From: Pseudomonadota bacterium
GTDB taxonomy: Bacteria > Pseudomonadota > Gammaproteobacteria > Burkholderiales > Rhodocyclaceae
Direction: 5' to 3'
Assembly: GCA_026399515.1 (NCBI GenBank)
Contig: JAPLQT010000093.1
Location: forward strand, 1 to 56,121
DNA length: 56,121 nucleotides
A program made the position numbers and the translations under genes. Positions within the stretch are counted from its first letter, which is position 1; each line of letters begins with the position of its first letter. The notes beneath the pieces were generated by a model. The model saw nothing but the letters and a program-made list of their open reading frames with translations. It was not told where the DNA came from and made no database searches. Shown here in pieces: positions 21,006 through 30,923 of this stretch.

Positions 21006-23019
21006 AATTACTTCTCCATCGCTGGTGGCCAAGCAGTCGCTATGGTTGTTCGGATCGGCGCTGCTGGTGCTTGCGCCGCTGATGCCTCATCTGCCGCAGT
21101 GGTTGGTCGCACTGACCACCCTGACTTTGCTCTGGCGCGGCATCTTGTTGTGGCGCCATTTGCCTTTGCCTTCGCGCTGGCTATTGGTATTTACCGGCAT
21201 TGCCGGTGCGGCGGGAATCGGACTGCATTTCCACAACCTGTTCGGCCGCGATCCCGGTGTCGCTTTGCTGGTATTGCTGTTTTCCCTGAAGCTTCTTGAA
21301 ATGCGCACTCGGCGCGACGGCTTTGCGGTGGTGCTGCTGGGCTTCTTCCTGAGCCTGACCCAGTTTTTCTATGCACAGAGCATCGTCAATGCCGCCTTGA
21401 CGATGGCGGGAGTGACCTTCACCACCGCGGCGCTGGTGGTCCTCAACCACTGGCGGCAAGCCCCGGCACGCACCCTGCGCCTGGCCGGACTGATGTTGCT
21501 GCAGGCCATCCCCTTCATGTTGCTGCTGTTTGTCCTGTTTCCGCGCGTTCAAGGCCCGCTGTGGGGCCTGCCGATCGACGCTTATGGCGGGCTCACCGGC
21601 TTGTCGGACAGCATGACGCCGGGATCGATCAGCCAGTTGAGCCAGTCGGAGGCGATCGCCTTTCGGGTCAAATTCGCCGGCAAATACGAGAACAAGGCAC
21701 CGCCGCAGACCACCCTCTATTGGCGTGGCCCGGTATTGAGCCAGTTCGACGGCCGAAGCTGGAGGATAGGACGCGTGTTCGTCAGCAGCCGGTTGCCCTA
21801 CCAGGCCAGCGGGGAAGCCATCGACTACGTGGTGACGCTGGAGCCGCACTTCAAACCCTGGCTGTTCGCCCTGGAGTTCCCGGTGTCGATTCCCGCCGAA
21901 GGTCTCATGGCCAGCGACTATGAAATATTGGCCAAGACCCCGGTGCGAGCGCGGCTGCGCTACGAAATGCGCTCCTATCCGGGGATCGTGACCGGGGCGG
22001 ACGAGTCGCCCGCCATCCTGCGCGAGGCCTTGCAACTGCCACCGCTCTCCAACCCGCGCGCCCGGGCCCTGGCGGTCCGTTGGCGCGCGGACTTCGGGGT
22101 CGATGACGGCGCCATCGTCAGAAGCATGATCGAGTTCTACCGTCGCCAGTCCTTCGTCTACACGCTGTCTCCGCCGTTGCTGGGCGAACATTCGGTCGAC
22201 GAGTTTCTCTTCGATACTCGGCGCGGTTTTTGCGAACACTACTCGGCCGGATTCGTTTTCATGATGCGTGCCGCGGGCATCCCGGCGCGGGTCGTGACCG
22301 GCTACCAGGGAGGAGAAGTCAATCCGGTGGACGGCACGCTGGTCGTCCGCCAGTCCGATGCCCACGCCTGGGCCGAGGTCTGGCTGAAAGGGCGCGGCTG
22401 GATGCGGGTCGACCCGACCGCGGTCATCGCCCCGACGCGCATTGAGCTCAATCTCGCCCAGGCGCTGCCGGCGGGCGAGGCGCGCCCGTTGATGGCGCTT
22501 CCCGGCTTCGTCTGGCTGCTACAGATGCGTTATCGCTGGGATGCCCTGGCGAATGTCTGGAACCAGTGGGTGCTCGGCTACAATCCGCAACGCCAGCGCG
22601 ATCTGCTCGCCAGCCTGGGTATGCGCTCTCCCGACTGGCAGCAGATGACCGTGGTCCTGACGGTGATTTCAGGCGCCCTGCTGCTGGGATTTACCGCCTG
22701 GGCGCTGTATCAACGACAGCGACTGGTCCCGGCCCAGGCCGCCTGGAACCGCCTTTCGAGGATGCTCGCCCGCCATGGCTTGGCGCGAAAACCCTGGGAA
22801 GGCCCGTTCGATTACGCCGGACGGATTGCCGCGACGCTGCCACCTGAAAAAGCGGCGCTGGCCATCGAGGCCGCCAGGATTGCTGAGATCTATGCGGACT
22901 TGCGGTATGGGGAAAACACTCCGGCACTCGCCGCCGAGCTCTTGCAGGAAATGAAAATGCGGATTTCACGTATCAGGCGACTCGAACCACTACTGCCCGC
23001 GGGTGTTTCCAGGGTATGA
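20992..23019 (+). CDS. transglutaminase-like membrane protein (TgpA family, DUF3488)
   Basis: A 675-residue inner-membrane protein: about six hydrophobic segments in the first ~190 residues, a periplasmic transglutaminase core, one more membrane segment near residues 545-567, and a short DUF4129-like tail. The papain-like triad is complete: C414 in FCEHY, H458 in DAHAW and D474 in VDPT. TgpA is essential in Pseudomonas aeruginosa, but its substrate there is not settled. The MoxR and DUF58 partners are immediately upstream; MltB overlaps at the end. Confidence 0.92.
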   Translation: MPKSKITSPSLVAKQSLWLFGSALLVLAPLMPHLPQWLVALTTLTLLWRGILLWRHLPLPSRWLLVFTGIAGAAGIGLHFHNLFGRDPGVALLVLLFSLKLLEMRTRRDGFAVVLLGFFLSLTQFFYAQSIVNAALTMAGVTFTTAALVVLNHWRQAPARTLRLAGLMLLQAIPFMLLLFVLFPRVQGPLWGLPIDAYGGLTGLSDSMTPGSISQLSQSEAIAFRVKFAGKYENKAPPQTTLYWRGPVLSQFDGRSWRIGRVFVSSRLPYQASGEAIDYVVTLEPHFKPWLFALEFPVSIPAEGLMASDYEILAKTPVRARLRYEMRSYPGIVTGADESPAILREALQLPPLSNPRARALAVRWRADFGVDDGAIVRSMIEFYRRQSFVYTLSPPLLGEHSVDEFLFDTRRGFCEHYSAGFVFMMRAAGIPARVVTGYQGGEVNPVDGTLVVRQSDAHAWAEVWLKGRGWMRVDPTAVIAPTRIELNLAQALPAGEARPLMALPGFVWLLQMRYRWDALANVWNQWVLGYNPQRQRDLLASLGMRSPDWQQMTVVLTVISGALLLGFTAWALYQRQRLVPAQAAWNRLSRMLARHGLARKPWEGPFDYAGRIAATLPPEKAALAIEAARIAEIYADLRYGENTPALAAELLQEMKMRISRIRRLEPLLPAGVSRV

Positions 23020-24056
23020 AGACGTGGTGGCCTGTCGTTCCCTTCCTGCTCGCCTCCGGCGCGGCAAGCGTCGCATGCGCGGCCTTGCCGGTCGGAAGCT
23101 ACGCCACGCGTCCCGAGGTGCGGGCTTTCGTCGCCGAGATGCACGAGAAACATGGTTTCCCGACCAAGAGCCTGTTACATGCCTTTTCCCGCATCAGGCC
23201 GATCCCGGCGGTGATTCAAGCCATCCTTCCCCCGCGCGATCCAGGGGTGCGATCCTGGCAGGCTTACCGGGCCCGCTTCGTCGAGCCTAAACGCATTGCG
23301 CTGGGCCTGAAATTCTGGCGTCAACACCGCGCCGCTTTGGCGGCCGCTCGCGAACAGACCGGTGTGCCGGAAGAAATTGTCCTGGCGATCATCGGGATAG
23401 AAACCATATTCGGCCACCACACCGGCAACTTCGGAACTCTTGGAGCACTGGCGACGCTGGCTTTCGACTACCCGCAGGCGAATTCGCTCATAGCTGCTCC
23501 CAACGCGTTATCCCGCGCCGCGCTGTTTCGGGGCGAGTTGGAGCAGCTATTACTGTTGGCGCGCGAGATGCATCGCGATCCGCTTTCCTACAAAGGCTCG
23601 TATGCCGGCGCCTTGGGCTTGCCGCAATTCCTGCCGAGCAGCGTGCGGCGCTATGCAGTCGATGGCGACCGGGACGGCCGAATCGACCTGGCGGCCAGCC
23701 CCGAAGATGCCATCGCCAGCGTGGCGAATTTTCTCAAGGAGCATGGTTGGGAAAAGGACGGACCGGTGGCTGTTGCCGCCAGCACGGATGGGGAAAAGTT
23801 TGCGACGCTGATCGATGAGGGCATCCTGCCGCGCCGCACCCCCGGCGAGATGGCCAGCTATGGTGTGATCAGCGGCGATGCTCCCGATCTGCCGGCCGCG
23901 TTGATCGACTTGGTCACGCCGCAACGGCCGGTCGAGTATCGCCTCGGCTATCGCAATTTCTACGTACTGGCGCGCTACAACCGCAGCAGTTTCTATGCGA
24001 TGGCAGTGCTCGATCTGGCCCGCGAACTTCGTGCCGGGCAGTCACCGCTTCAATGA
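23016..24056 (+). CDS. mltB: membrane-bound lytic murein transglycosylase B
   Basis: A 346-residue lytic transglycosylase of the MltB/SLT family 3, cleaving glycan strands to 1,6-anhydro-MurNAc ends. The catalytic glutamate is E129 in IIGIETIFG, followed by the substrate groove motif GNFGTLGALATLAFDYP, and GALGLPQFLPSS near residue 197. A signal peptide occupies residues 1-23; the SVAC site is a poor lipobox, so the protein may be periplasmic rather than lipidated. It overlaps tgpA by four bases, which ties it to peptidoglycan remodelling with that operon. Confidence 0.92.
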   Translation: MKTWWPVVPFLLASGAASVACAALPVGSYATRPEVRAFVAEMHEKHGFPTKSLLHAFSRIRPIPAVIQAILPPRDPGVRSWQAYRARFVEPKRIALGLKFWRQHRAALAAAREQTGVPEEIVLAIIGIETIFGHHTGNFGTLGALATLAFDYPQANSLIAAPNALSRAALFRGELEQLLLLAREMHRDPLSYKGSYAGALGLPQFLPSSVRRYAVDGDRDGRIDLAASPEDAIASVANFLKEHGWEKDGPVAVAASTDGEKFATLIDEGILPRRTPGEMASYGVISGDAPDLPAALIDLVTPQRPVEYRLGYRNFYVLARYNRSSFYAMAVLDLARELRAGQSPLQ

Positions 24057-24104
24057 CTTGTATTGAAAAAGGTCTGAGTTCCGGACTTTCTTGAACATCC
24101 TCAC

Positions 24105-25169
24105 CTAAAAAAATCCGTCCATTCTGATGCCGTCGCGCGAGAGTTTCTTCCTCAGCTTGCTCAATGCTTCGATCTGTATCTGCCGCACCCGTTCACGCGT
24201 CAGGTCGAGATCCAGGGCGAGTTGTTCGAGGGTGAAGACTTCGCATCCGTTCAGCCCATAGCGCCGCTCCAGCACATAGCGTTGCTTCTCGGAAAGCTGA
24301 ACCACCCACTCGCGGACGCGTTTTCCGGTTTCGGTATGCTGGAGATGGTTTTCCGGGCTGTAGCCTGGATCGGCGGCGATGGCGTCTGAAATCGACAATT
24401 CGGGATCGATGTCCAGCGGCGCATCGAGGGAGGAGGTGCCGTCGTTGAACGACAGTATCCGCAGAATTTCTTCCACCGGCTTGTCGAGCAGGCGCGCCAC
24501 CTCTTCGGCGCAACTCAGCGGGCTGTGGGGGCCATTGTCTTCCAGGTGACGCAGGGCGCGCAGGACCAGATTCAATTCCTTGACCATATGCACCGGAAGG
24601 CGGATGGTCCGCGATTGGTTCATGATGGCGCGTTCGATATTCTGGCGTATCCACCACGTCGCATATGTGGAGAACCGGAAGCCGCGTTCGGGATCGAATT
24701 TCTCCAGGGCATGGATCAAGCCCAGATTGCCTTCCTCGATCAGGTCGGAGATCTGGATGCCGCGATTCAGATAATGCTTGGCGATGCTGACGACCAGACG
24801 CAGGTTGGAGACTATCATTTTCTGCCGCGCCTCGAAATCTCCGGCGCGAACTCGTCTCGACAGAGCCAGTTCCTCGGCTGCCGAGAGCAGGGGGTTGACG
24901 CCAATGTCATTCAGATAAATCTGGGTGACATCATTGAGGAATCCGCTCTTCGGGATATCGACGCTTTCTGCCGCATCGGCGGTATCGGGGGTTTCTTCCG
25001 GCTCTGGAGTTTCAACCGGATCAAGCATGTCTTCAACCGCCTCAAGAAACCCGGATTCACCCCGCAGGTGGATATTGGGATGGTCGGACTGCTCGCCGCC
25101 AAAGCCGAAGGCGGCTGCCGGGTTGCTTGACGCGACGCGGGTCGTGGACTGGTTGTGAGTGGATTTCAA
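24105..25169 (-). CDS. rpoS: RNA polymerase sigma factor RpoS
   Basis: A 354-residue sigma-70 family factor for stationary phase and stress. Region 1.2 ([15 protein letters not shown]), region 2 ([18 protein letters not shown], then [19 protein letters not shown]) and region 4 ([18 protein letters not shown]) are complete, and its place after nlpD identifies it as RpoS. I prefer TTG 25169 since AGGGGG lies seven bases ahead; ATG 25217 would add 16 residues without a good site. A short stem (25316-25331) and AT-rich bases lie in the 220-base nlpD-rpoS gap. Confidence 0.93.
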   Translation of the reverse strand: MKSTHNQSTTRVASSNPAAAFGFGGEQSDHPNIHLRGESGFLEAVEDMLDPVETPEPEETPDTADAAESVDIPKSGFLNDVTQIYLNDIGVNPLLSAAEELALSRRVRAGDFEARQKMIVSNLRLVVSIAKHYLNRGIQISDLIEEGNLGLIHALEKFDPERGFRFSTYATWWIRQNIERAIMNQSRTIRLPVHMVKELNLVLRALRHLEDNGPHSPLSCAEEVARLLDKPVEEILRILSFNDGTSSLDAPLDIDPELSISDAIAADPGYSPENHLQHTETGKRVREWVVQLSEKQRYVLERRYGLNGCEVFTLEQLALDLDLTRERVRQIQIEALSKLRKKLSRDGIRMDGFF

Positions 25170-25391
25170 GATTGAGCCCCCTGATGCAGTCCAATATCGG
25201 GCGAATGCCGCCGTCATTAAGCGCTTTTTGTCGCCTGGACAGGAATATCTTTATTCGATATGAGTATATCTATTCTGGGTGGGGGGCAGATATACCGCGA
25301 AACACTTAAATTCGTTACCGTAAAACCGGTATTCAGAACTGCCGCCGGATGGTCTCGGCGTGCTCAAAAAGATATCGGGACTATGCGCGGC

Positions 25392-26378
25392 TCAGCGGGC
25401 CGGCAGGAATTTGAGAGGATCAACCGGTTTGCCCTGATAGCGTATCTCGAAGTGCAGCTTCGCTTGATCGCTATCGCTGCTGCCGATTTCAGCGATCTTC
25501 TGGCCTTTGGCTACCTGTTGCTCTTCCTTGACCAGGATGCGACTGTTGTGGGCGTATACCGAGAGATAGGCGGCGTTATGCTTGACGATGACGAAATTGC
25601 CGTAGCCGCGCAGGGCGCTGCTGACCAGGATCACTTTGCCTGACGCGGCGGCCAGTACCGGTTCGCCCGTGGCGCCGGCAATGTCGAGCCCCTTGTTGCT
25701 GCCTTCGACAAAATTCGCGATCAGCTTTCCATTGGCCGGCCAGGCCCATTCGGGGGCGTCGTCACCGACGGGCGGCAGGGCCGGTTTGTCGATGGGTTTC
25801 TCCAGCGGTGCCGCCTTCACCTCAGGTTTTGACTCAGCCGCGGGCGTTGATTCAGGCTTTTGCAGACGTGCCAGATTCTCTTCGGAATAGGGCAGTTTGC
25901 CGCCCCGAGGTTCACGTTTGAGGGTTTCCGTGTTGGGAGTGGCGCTTGCACCGGGTTGACGGGTTTCGATAGGCGCCGGCAAGGCGATGGGCTTGCTGAC
26001 CGCCACAGGTGCGGCGTCGTCGGATCCGGCCGGCTTGACGCGCAACTGCTGGCCGACTTTTATTTTGTTCGGATCCTCGAGATTGTTCCAGGCGGCGAGA
26101 TCCCGATAGGACTGGCCGTTTTCGAGGGCGATGCTGTAAAGCGTGTCGCCTTTCTTGACGGTGTATAAATCGGCTCCCCCATTCGGGATCAACACCGCTT
26201 TGGGCTCGGTGGAAGTGGCGGCAGGCGCGACGGGCGCGACAGGCACCGCAACGGGTGGGCTGCGCTCGATCACCGGCGCGGGTGCCTGGCTGGCGCAGCC
26301 GCTGAGCAGGGACACCGCCGCCAGCAACATGGTAGTGGCGGCGACCGCTATGTTTCTTGAAAAGAATCCAATGATCAT
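25392..26378 (-). CDS. nlpD: murein hydrolase activator NlpD
   Basis: A 328-residue outer-membrane lipoprotein: lipobox LLSGC with Cys28, a LysM domain at about residues 71-113 ([17 protein letters not shown]), a Pro/Ala/Lys linker, and a C-terminal M23/LytM domain at about 225-325. The usual catalytic HxxxD and HxH zinc ligands are not both present (GLDIAG replaces the first), so the domain is degenerate, as expected for an activator of AmiC-type amidases in cell separation. Its start overlaps the pcm stop by four bases. rpoS promoters often lie within nlpD. Confidence 0.93.
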   Translation of the reverse strand: MIIGFFSRNIAVAATTMLLAAVSLLSGCASQAPAPVIERSPPVAVPVAPVAPAATSTEPKAVLIPNGGADLYTVKKGDTLYSIALENGQSYRDLAAWNNLEDPNKIKVGQQLRVKPAGSDDAAPVAVSKPIALPAPIETRQPGASATPNTETLKREPRGGKLPYSEENLARLQKPESTPAAESKPEVKAAPLEKPIDKPALPPVGDDAPEWAWPANGKLIANFVEGSNKGLDIAGATGEPVLAAASGKVILVSSALRGYGNFVIVKHNAAYLSVYAHNSRILVKEEQQVAKGQKIAEIGSSDSDQAKLHFEIRYQGKPVDPLKFLPAR

Positions 26379-27067
26379 TCGACCCCCATTACCAATGGCA
26401 CGAAGCGTACCGCGTCGTAACGTTTCTCTGAGTATCCCTGGCCTTCGGCATTGCGTGAGAACAGGCTGAGGAATTGCTCGCCGCCGCGCGCGCCGCCTAG
26501 TGGCAGGATCAGGCGCCCGCCCGGCGCCAACTGGTCGATCAATGCCTGGGGCACGCGCGTCGCCGCCGCCGCGACGATAATGGTATCAAAAGGCGCCGCT
26601 TCCGGCAGCCCCAGATTGCCATCGGCATGTTTCAGGCGGACCTGGGTCAGGCGCAGTTGCGTCAGGTTCTTGCGGGCTCTCGCCAGCAGCGGTTCGATGC
26701 GTTCGACGGCATACAACTCGCGTGTCAGCATCGCCAGCACTGCGGCCTGGTAGCCGCAGCCGGCGCCGATTTCAAGCGTCCTGCCGAGCGCACGCCCGGC
26801 GTGTTCCGCCGCGTCTTCCAACAGCAGTTCGATCATGCGAGCCACTACATAGGGCTGCGAGATGGTCTGCTGGAAGCCAAGCGGCAGGGCGGTATCTTCG
26901 TAGGCGCGGGAAGCCAGCGCCTCTTCAACGAAGATGTGGCGCGGCACCGAGCCCATTGCCGCCAGCACCCGTTCGTCGCGGATGCCCTGCTCGCGCAGGC
27001 GCTCGATCATGCGCTCGCGCGTCCGCAGGGAAGTCATGCCGATACCGCGCAGCATCGAGGCGCTCAT
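26375..27067 (-). CDS. pcm: protein-L-isoaspartate O-methyltransferase
   Basis: A 230-residue SAM-dependent enzyme that methylates L-isoaspartyl residues to start repair of aged proteins. SAM motif [16 protein letters not shown] is near residue 92, the substrate motif [12 protein letters not shown] near 65, and the closing LILPLGG is typical. The start at 27067 overlaps the surE stop (ATGA); a longer open frame upstream lies inside surE and is discarded. The order surE-pcm-nlpD-rpoS is the classic stress cluster. Confidence 0.95.
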   Translation of the reverse strand: MSASMLRGIGMTSLRTRERMIERLREQGIRDERVLAAMGSVPRHIFVEEALASRAYEDTALPLGFQQTISQPYVVARMIELLLEDAAEHAGRALGRTLEIGAGCGYQAAVLAMLTRELYAVERIEPLLARARKNLTQLRLTQVRLKHADGNLGLPEAAPFDTIIVAAAATRVPQALIDQLAPGGRLILPLGGARGGEQFLSLFSRNAEGQGYSEKRYDAVRFVPLVMGVE

Positions 27068-27825
27068 GTTTCGAACCAGCCTTGCACCGAGGCGATACGC
27101 GCGGTGTGGGTCAGGTCGATCTGCAAAGGGGTGAGCGCCGCATAATCCCGCGCCACGGCATGAAAATCCGTGCCTTCGCCGGCGTCCTGCGCGGCGCCGG
27201 CGGCGCCCACCCAATAGACCGTCTCGTTGCGCGGCGTCAATTGCTTGACGACGGACTCCGCCTTGTGGCGTTTGCCCAGGCGGGTCACCCGCAGACCCTT
27301 GAGCTGCTCGTAAGGGATGTCCGGCACGTTCAGGTTGAGCAGCAACGGTTCGGGGCCGAAGTTGGCCGAGTCGCCCCGCTGGAAGCGTTCGACGATCTGC
27401 CGGGCCACCCGCGCCGCCGTCTCGAAATGGGCACCAATGCGGCCGCGGCTGGCCAAGGATACCGCCAGGGCCGGTACACCAAGCAGATGGCCTTCGGTGG
27501 CGGCCGCGACGGTGCCCGAGTAGATGGTGTCGTCGCCCATGTTGGCACCCAGGTTGATGCCCGAAACCACCATGTCGGGCAGGTGGTCGAGCATGCCGGT
27601 CACCGCCAGATGCACGCAGTCGGAAGGTGTGCCATTGACATAGTAAAAGCCGTTGGCGGCGCGACGCAGCGACAAGGGACGATCGAGGGTCAGGGAATTG
27701 CTGGCGCCGCTGCGTTCGCGTTCAGGAGCGACCACGGTGATTTCGGCGATCTCGGCCAAAGCGCGGGCCAGTGCCTCGATTCCCGGGGCGAAGTATCCGT
27801 CGTCGTTGCTTAGCAGGATGCGCAT
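27064..27825 (-). CDS. surE: 5'/3'-nucleotidase SurE
   Basis: A 253-residue metal-dependent phosphatase of the survival protein SurE family, acting on nucleoside monophosphates and short polyphosphates. The metal-binding [13 protein letters not shown] is at residues 3-15, with a second ligand in [18 protein letters not shown] near residue 90. It heads the surE-pcm-nlpD-rpoS operon. The 137 bases between it and the divergent lipase gene show no clear promoter to my eye. Confidence 0.95.
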   Translation of the reverse strand: MRILLSNDDGYFAPGIEALARALAEIAEITVVAPERERSGASNSLTLDRPLSLRRAANGFYYVNGTPSDCVHLAVTGMLDHLPDMVVSGINLGANMGDDTIYSGTVAAATEGHLLGVPALAVSLASRGRIGAHFETAARVARQIVERFQRGDSANFGPEPLLLNLNVPDIPYEQLKGLRVTRLGKRHKAESVVKQLTPRNETVYWVGAAGAAQDAGEGTDFHAVARDYAALTPLQIDLTHTARIASVQGWFET

Positions 27826-27962
27826 GACGTCAGGATACGGTCGATGAATGCCATGGAGTACTACGGAGTGAACATCTCGGCCGCCAGTTTACAACAGAGC
27901 AGCGCAAAAGTCGCAGGCAGTTTGAGCCGAAGTCCGGCCATTTCGCGTTTATCATTCCAATC

Positions 27963-28862
27963 ATGCTGGCGCGTTTGCTGAGACTGCTACTGTTGTTCGA
28001 ACTGTTCGCCTATCTGGCGTGGGGCATCATCTTGGTCAAATTCTTCGCTTGGCGACCGGGCGGGGCGTTCTTGTTGATGTCATTCCTGGCGCTGGCATGG
28101 CGGACCGGGTTGATTTTGGTGACCTATTTCTTCGCCTTCGTCCACCAGACCAAAGTGCCGGACCAGTATCGAATCGGCGTCAAGCGAGGCTTGCTCGAAT
28201 GCTTGCGTGAAGTGACCGCCTATGCTGCGCTTGCTGTCATCCACCCGTTCGAGCGGATGATGCTGAAACGGGACGCACCCTCCAGGCCGTCCGCGGATCA
28301 AGTTCCGCTGCTGCTGGTTCACGGTTATTGCAGCAACCGGGGTTTCTGGTGGTGGCTCAAGCCGCGCCTCGAAGTGCATGGCCGCAGTGTCGGAACCCTC
28401 AGCCTGGAGCCGGTATTCGGCAGCATCGACGGCTATGCCGAGCAGGTCGCGCGGCGCGTCGAAGCATTGTGCCGCGAGACCGGCGCGGATCGGGTGATGC
28501 TGGTCGGCCATAGCATGGGAGGTCTGGTGAGCCGCGCCTATTTGCGCCGCTATGGGGAGGTCCGGGTGGCCCGGCTGGTGACCCTGGCCACGCCGCATCG
28601 CGGCAGCGTCCTGGCCCGATTCGGCATGGGCCGCAATGCGCGGGAGATGGAACCCGGCAACGCTTGGTTGAGGGCGTTGGAATTGGCACCGCTTCAAGTG
28701 CCCTGCGTTGCCTATTACGCGACACACGACAACTATGTCATGCCACAGGCCGGTGCCATGTTGATGGGCGCCGAGAATCGTCCTCTAGCGGGCGTCGGTC
28801 ATCTGGCGATGTCGATCTCGCCGATGGTCCTCGAAGCGCTGCTTGAGGCGACATCGGCTTAA
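27963..28862 (+). CDS. membrane-anchored alpha/beta hydrolase (lipase family)
   Basis: A 299-residue protein with two N-terminal membrane segments (about residues 5-30 and 35-62) and an alpha/beta hydrolase domain. The oxyanion motif LLLVHGYCSNRGFW is near 117-130, the nucleophile is S184 in GHSMGG, and a likely catalytic His is in GVGHLAMS near residue 278. It resembles bacterial EstA/PGAP1-type lipases. The substrate is unknown. It stands between divergent surE and the dinG-like gene, probably as the first gene of that unit. Confidence 0.85.
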   Translation: MLARLLRLLLLFELFAYLAWGIILVKFFAWRPGGAFLLMSFLALAWRTGLILVTYFFAFVHQTKVPDQYRIGVKRGLLECLREVTAYAALAVIHPFERMMLKRDAPSRPSADQVPLLLVHGYCSNRGFWWWLKPRLEVHGRSVGTLSLEPVFGSIDGYAEQVARRVEALCRETGADRVMLVGHSMGGLVSRAYLRRYGEVRVARLVTLATPHRGSVLARFGMGRNAREMEPGNAWLRALELAPLQVPCVAYYATHDNYVMPQAGAMLMGAENRPLAGVGHLAMSISPMVLEALLEATSA

Positions 28863-28937
28863 GCCCGCTTCTGCTATCATGGCCATGTCCCGGTATACCT
28901 GTTGAACCTGTTGAATCTGCCGATCCGCTCTACTCCA

Positions 28938-30923
28938 ATGTTGCGGCGGGCGCCCTGGGTGACCGCCATCGATCTCGAATCCGTCTTCGCCGCTGATGGC
29001 CCGCTGGCTTGCGCCATTCCGGGTTATCGCCTGCGCCCGCAGCAGATCGAAATGGCCGGGCGCATCGCCAACGCCATCCGGAACAACCAGGTCCAGGTCG
29101 CCGAAGCGGGAACCGGCACGGGAAAGACTTTCGCCTACCTGGTGCCTGCGCTGCTCTCGGGCGGCAAGGTGATCATTTCCACAGGCACCAAGACGCTCCA
29201 GGACCAGTTGTTCCAGCGCGATTTGCCGGCAGTGCGCGAGGCGCTCAAAGTCTCGGCCAGCATCGCGTTGCTCAAGGGCCGCGCCAATTACGTCTGCCAT
29301 TACCACCTTGAACGGGCGGTCGCCGATGGGCGTTTCCAGTCGCGCGAGGAGGCCGGCCATATCCGCACCATCGCACGCTTCGCCAAGACCAGCAAGAGCG
29401 GCGACAAGGGCCAGTTAGGTGCGGTGCCCGAGGATTCCGGCGCCTGGGCAGCGGCAACCTCGACGCGTGAGAATTGTCTCGGCCAGGAATGCCCGCAACA
29501 CAAGGATTGCTTTGTTCTGGCTGCGCGACGTGAAGCGTTGGCGGCCGACATCGTGGTGGTGAATCACCACCTGTTCTTCGCCGACGTGATGCTGCGCGAC
29601 GACGGGCTGGGCGAGTTGTTGCCGGCGTGCAACACGGTGATTTTCGACGAGGCGCACCAGCTTCCGGAAATCGCCGGACTGTTTTTCGGTGAAAGCCTCG
29701 GTACCGGCCAAGTCGTCGATCTTATGCATGACACGCGTCTTGAAGCAGTTGCCGCCGCCAAGGATTATCCGCCCTTGCAGGACGCCACGCGCGCCGTTGA
29801 GAAGGCGGCGCGCGATGTGCGGCTTGCCGTCACGGTCGAAAATGCCCGTCTCGCTGCCACGCAACTGGCGCACAACGACGCCTTTCAGCGGGCCTTGCAA
29901 GTCCTCGCGGACGAGTTGTCCGGCTTCGAAAAACATCTTGAAAGCCAGGCCGGGCGTTCGGAAGGACTGGGTAACTGCCTGCAACGTGCACAGGAGATTT
30001 CGGCGCGCCTGAAGCGCTGGCGGACACTGGAAGACGCGACGCAAGTCCGCTGGCTGGAGGTGTTCAGCCAGGCGCTGGCGCTGAACCTGACGCCACTGGA
30101 TGTCGCCGAGATCTTCAGGAAACAGTTGCAAGGCCATCCGCGCGGTTGGGTGTTTACCTCGGCGACGCTGGCCGTCGGCAGCGATTTTTCACACTATTGT
30201 GGCGAGATGGGGCTGACCGACGCCGGGACCGATTGCGGTTTCTGGGGTAGCCCCTTCGACTATGCCGCCAACGCCTTGCTGTATGTGCCCAAGGGCATGC
30301 CTGATCCGAACAGCGTCGATTACCCCGACGCGGTGACGGAAGCGGCCTATCCGGCCATCGTCGCGGCCGGCGGCCGGGCATTTGTCCTATGCACGTCGCT
30401 GCGCGCCATGCGGCGCATTCATGCCCTGCTTCTGGAACGCTTCGCGCGCGACGGCTTGGTGTTTCCGCTGTTGCTGCAAGGCGAGGGGGCAAAGGCCGAA
30501 TTGCTGGCGCGCTTTCGCAGCCTCGGCAACGCCGTGCTGGTGGCCAGCCAGAGCTTCTGGGAAGGCGTCGATGTGCGCGGCGAGGCGTTGTCGCTGGTGG
30601 TGATCGACAAGCTGCCGTTTTCGCCGCCCGACGATCCGGTGCTGGCCGCGCGCATCGAGCAGTTGCGCAAGGCCGGCAAGAACCCTTTCATGGACTACCA
30701 GTTGCCGCGCACCGTGATCAGCATGAAGCAGGGCGCCGGGCGGCTGATCCGCGACGAGACGGATCGCGGCGTGCTGATGGTGTGCGATCCACGCCTGGTG
30801 AACAAACCCTACGGCCGGCGCGTCTGGCAATCCTTGCCGCCGATGCGGCGCAGCCGGGAAATCGCCGATGTCGTGGCGTTCTTTGACGAGACTGCGCCAG
30901 GAGCGGGTAAACTGCCGGAATGA
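28938..30923 (+). CDS. ATP-dependent DNA helicase, DinG/YoaA (XPD-like) family
   Basis: A 661-residue superfamily 2 helicase with an iron-sulfur cluster. Walker A AGTGTGKTFAY is near residue 57 and the DEAH box (IFDEAHQL) near 235. The four cluster cysteines appear as NYVC and then ENC-LGQEC-PQHKDC (Cys-x4-Cys-x5-Cys). The C-terminal motif QGAGRLIRDETDRG is motif VI. Such helicases resolve damaged replication forks and R-loops. The start is uncertain: ATG 28938 is used, TTG 28902 adds 12 residues. It overlaps the next gene by ATGA. Confidence 0.92.
   Translation: MLRRAPWVTAIDLESVFAADGPLACAIPGYRLRPQQIEMAGRIANAIRNNQVQVAEAGTGTGKTFAYLVPALLSGGKVIISTGTKTLQDQLFQRDLPAVREALKVSASIALLKGRANYVCHYHLERAVADGRFQSREEAGHIRTIARFAKTSKSGDKGQLGAVPEDSGAWAAATSTRENCLGQECPQHKDCFVLAARREALAADIVVVNHHLFFADVMLRDDGLGELLPACNTVIFDEAHQLPEIAGLFFGESLGTGQVVDLMHDTRLEAVAAAKDYPPLQDATRAVEKAARDVRLAVTVENARLAATQLAHNDAFQRALQVLADELSGFEKHLESQAGRSEGLGNCLQRAQEISARLKRWRTLEDATQVRWLEVFSQALALNLTPLDVAEIFRKQLQGHPRGWVFTSATLAVGSDFSHYCGEMGLTDAGTDCGFWGSPFDYAANALLYVPKGMPDPNSVDYPDAVTEAAYPAIVAAGGRAFVLCTSLRAMRRIHALLLERFARDGLVFPLLLQGEGAKAELLARFRSLGNAVLVASQSFWEGVDVRGEALSLVVIDKLPFSPPDDPVLAARIEQLRKAGKNPFMDYQLPRTVISMKQGAGRLIRDETDRGVLMVCDPRLVNKPYGRRVWQSLPPMRRSREIADVVAFFDETAPGAGKLPE

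Noticed and set aside
21181-22365. 394-residue open frame opposite the transglutaminase gene
   Set aside because: Antisense shadow; the plus-strand protein has a complete catalytic triad.
24057-24104. Possible hairpin between convergent mltB and rpoS
   Set aside because: The pairing needs bulges and mismatches; I could not support a stem.
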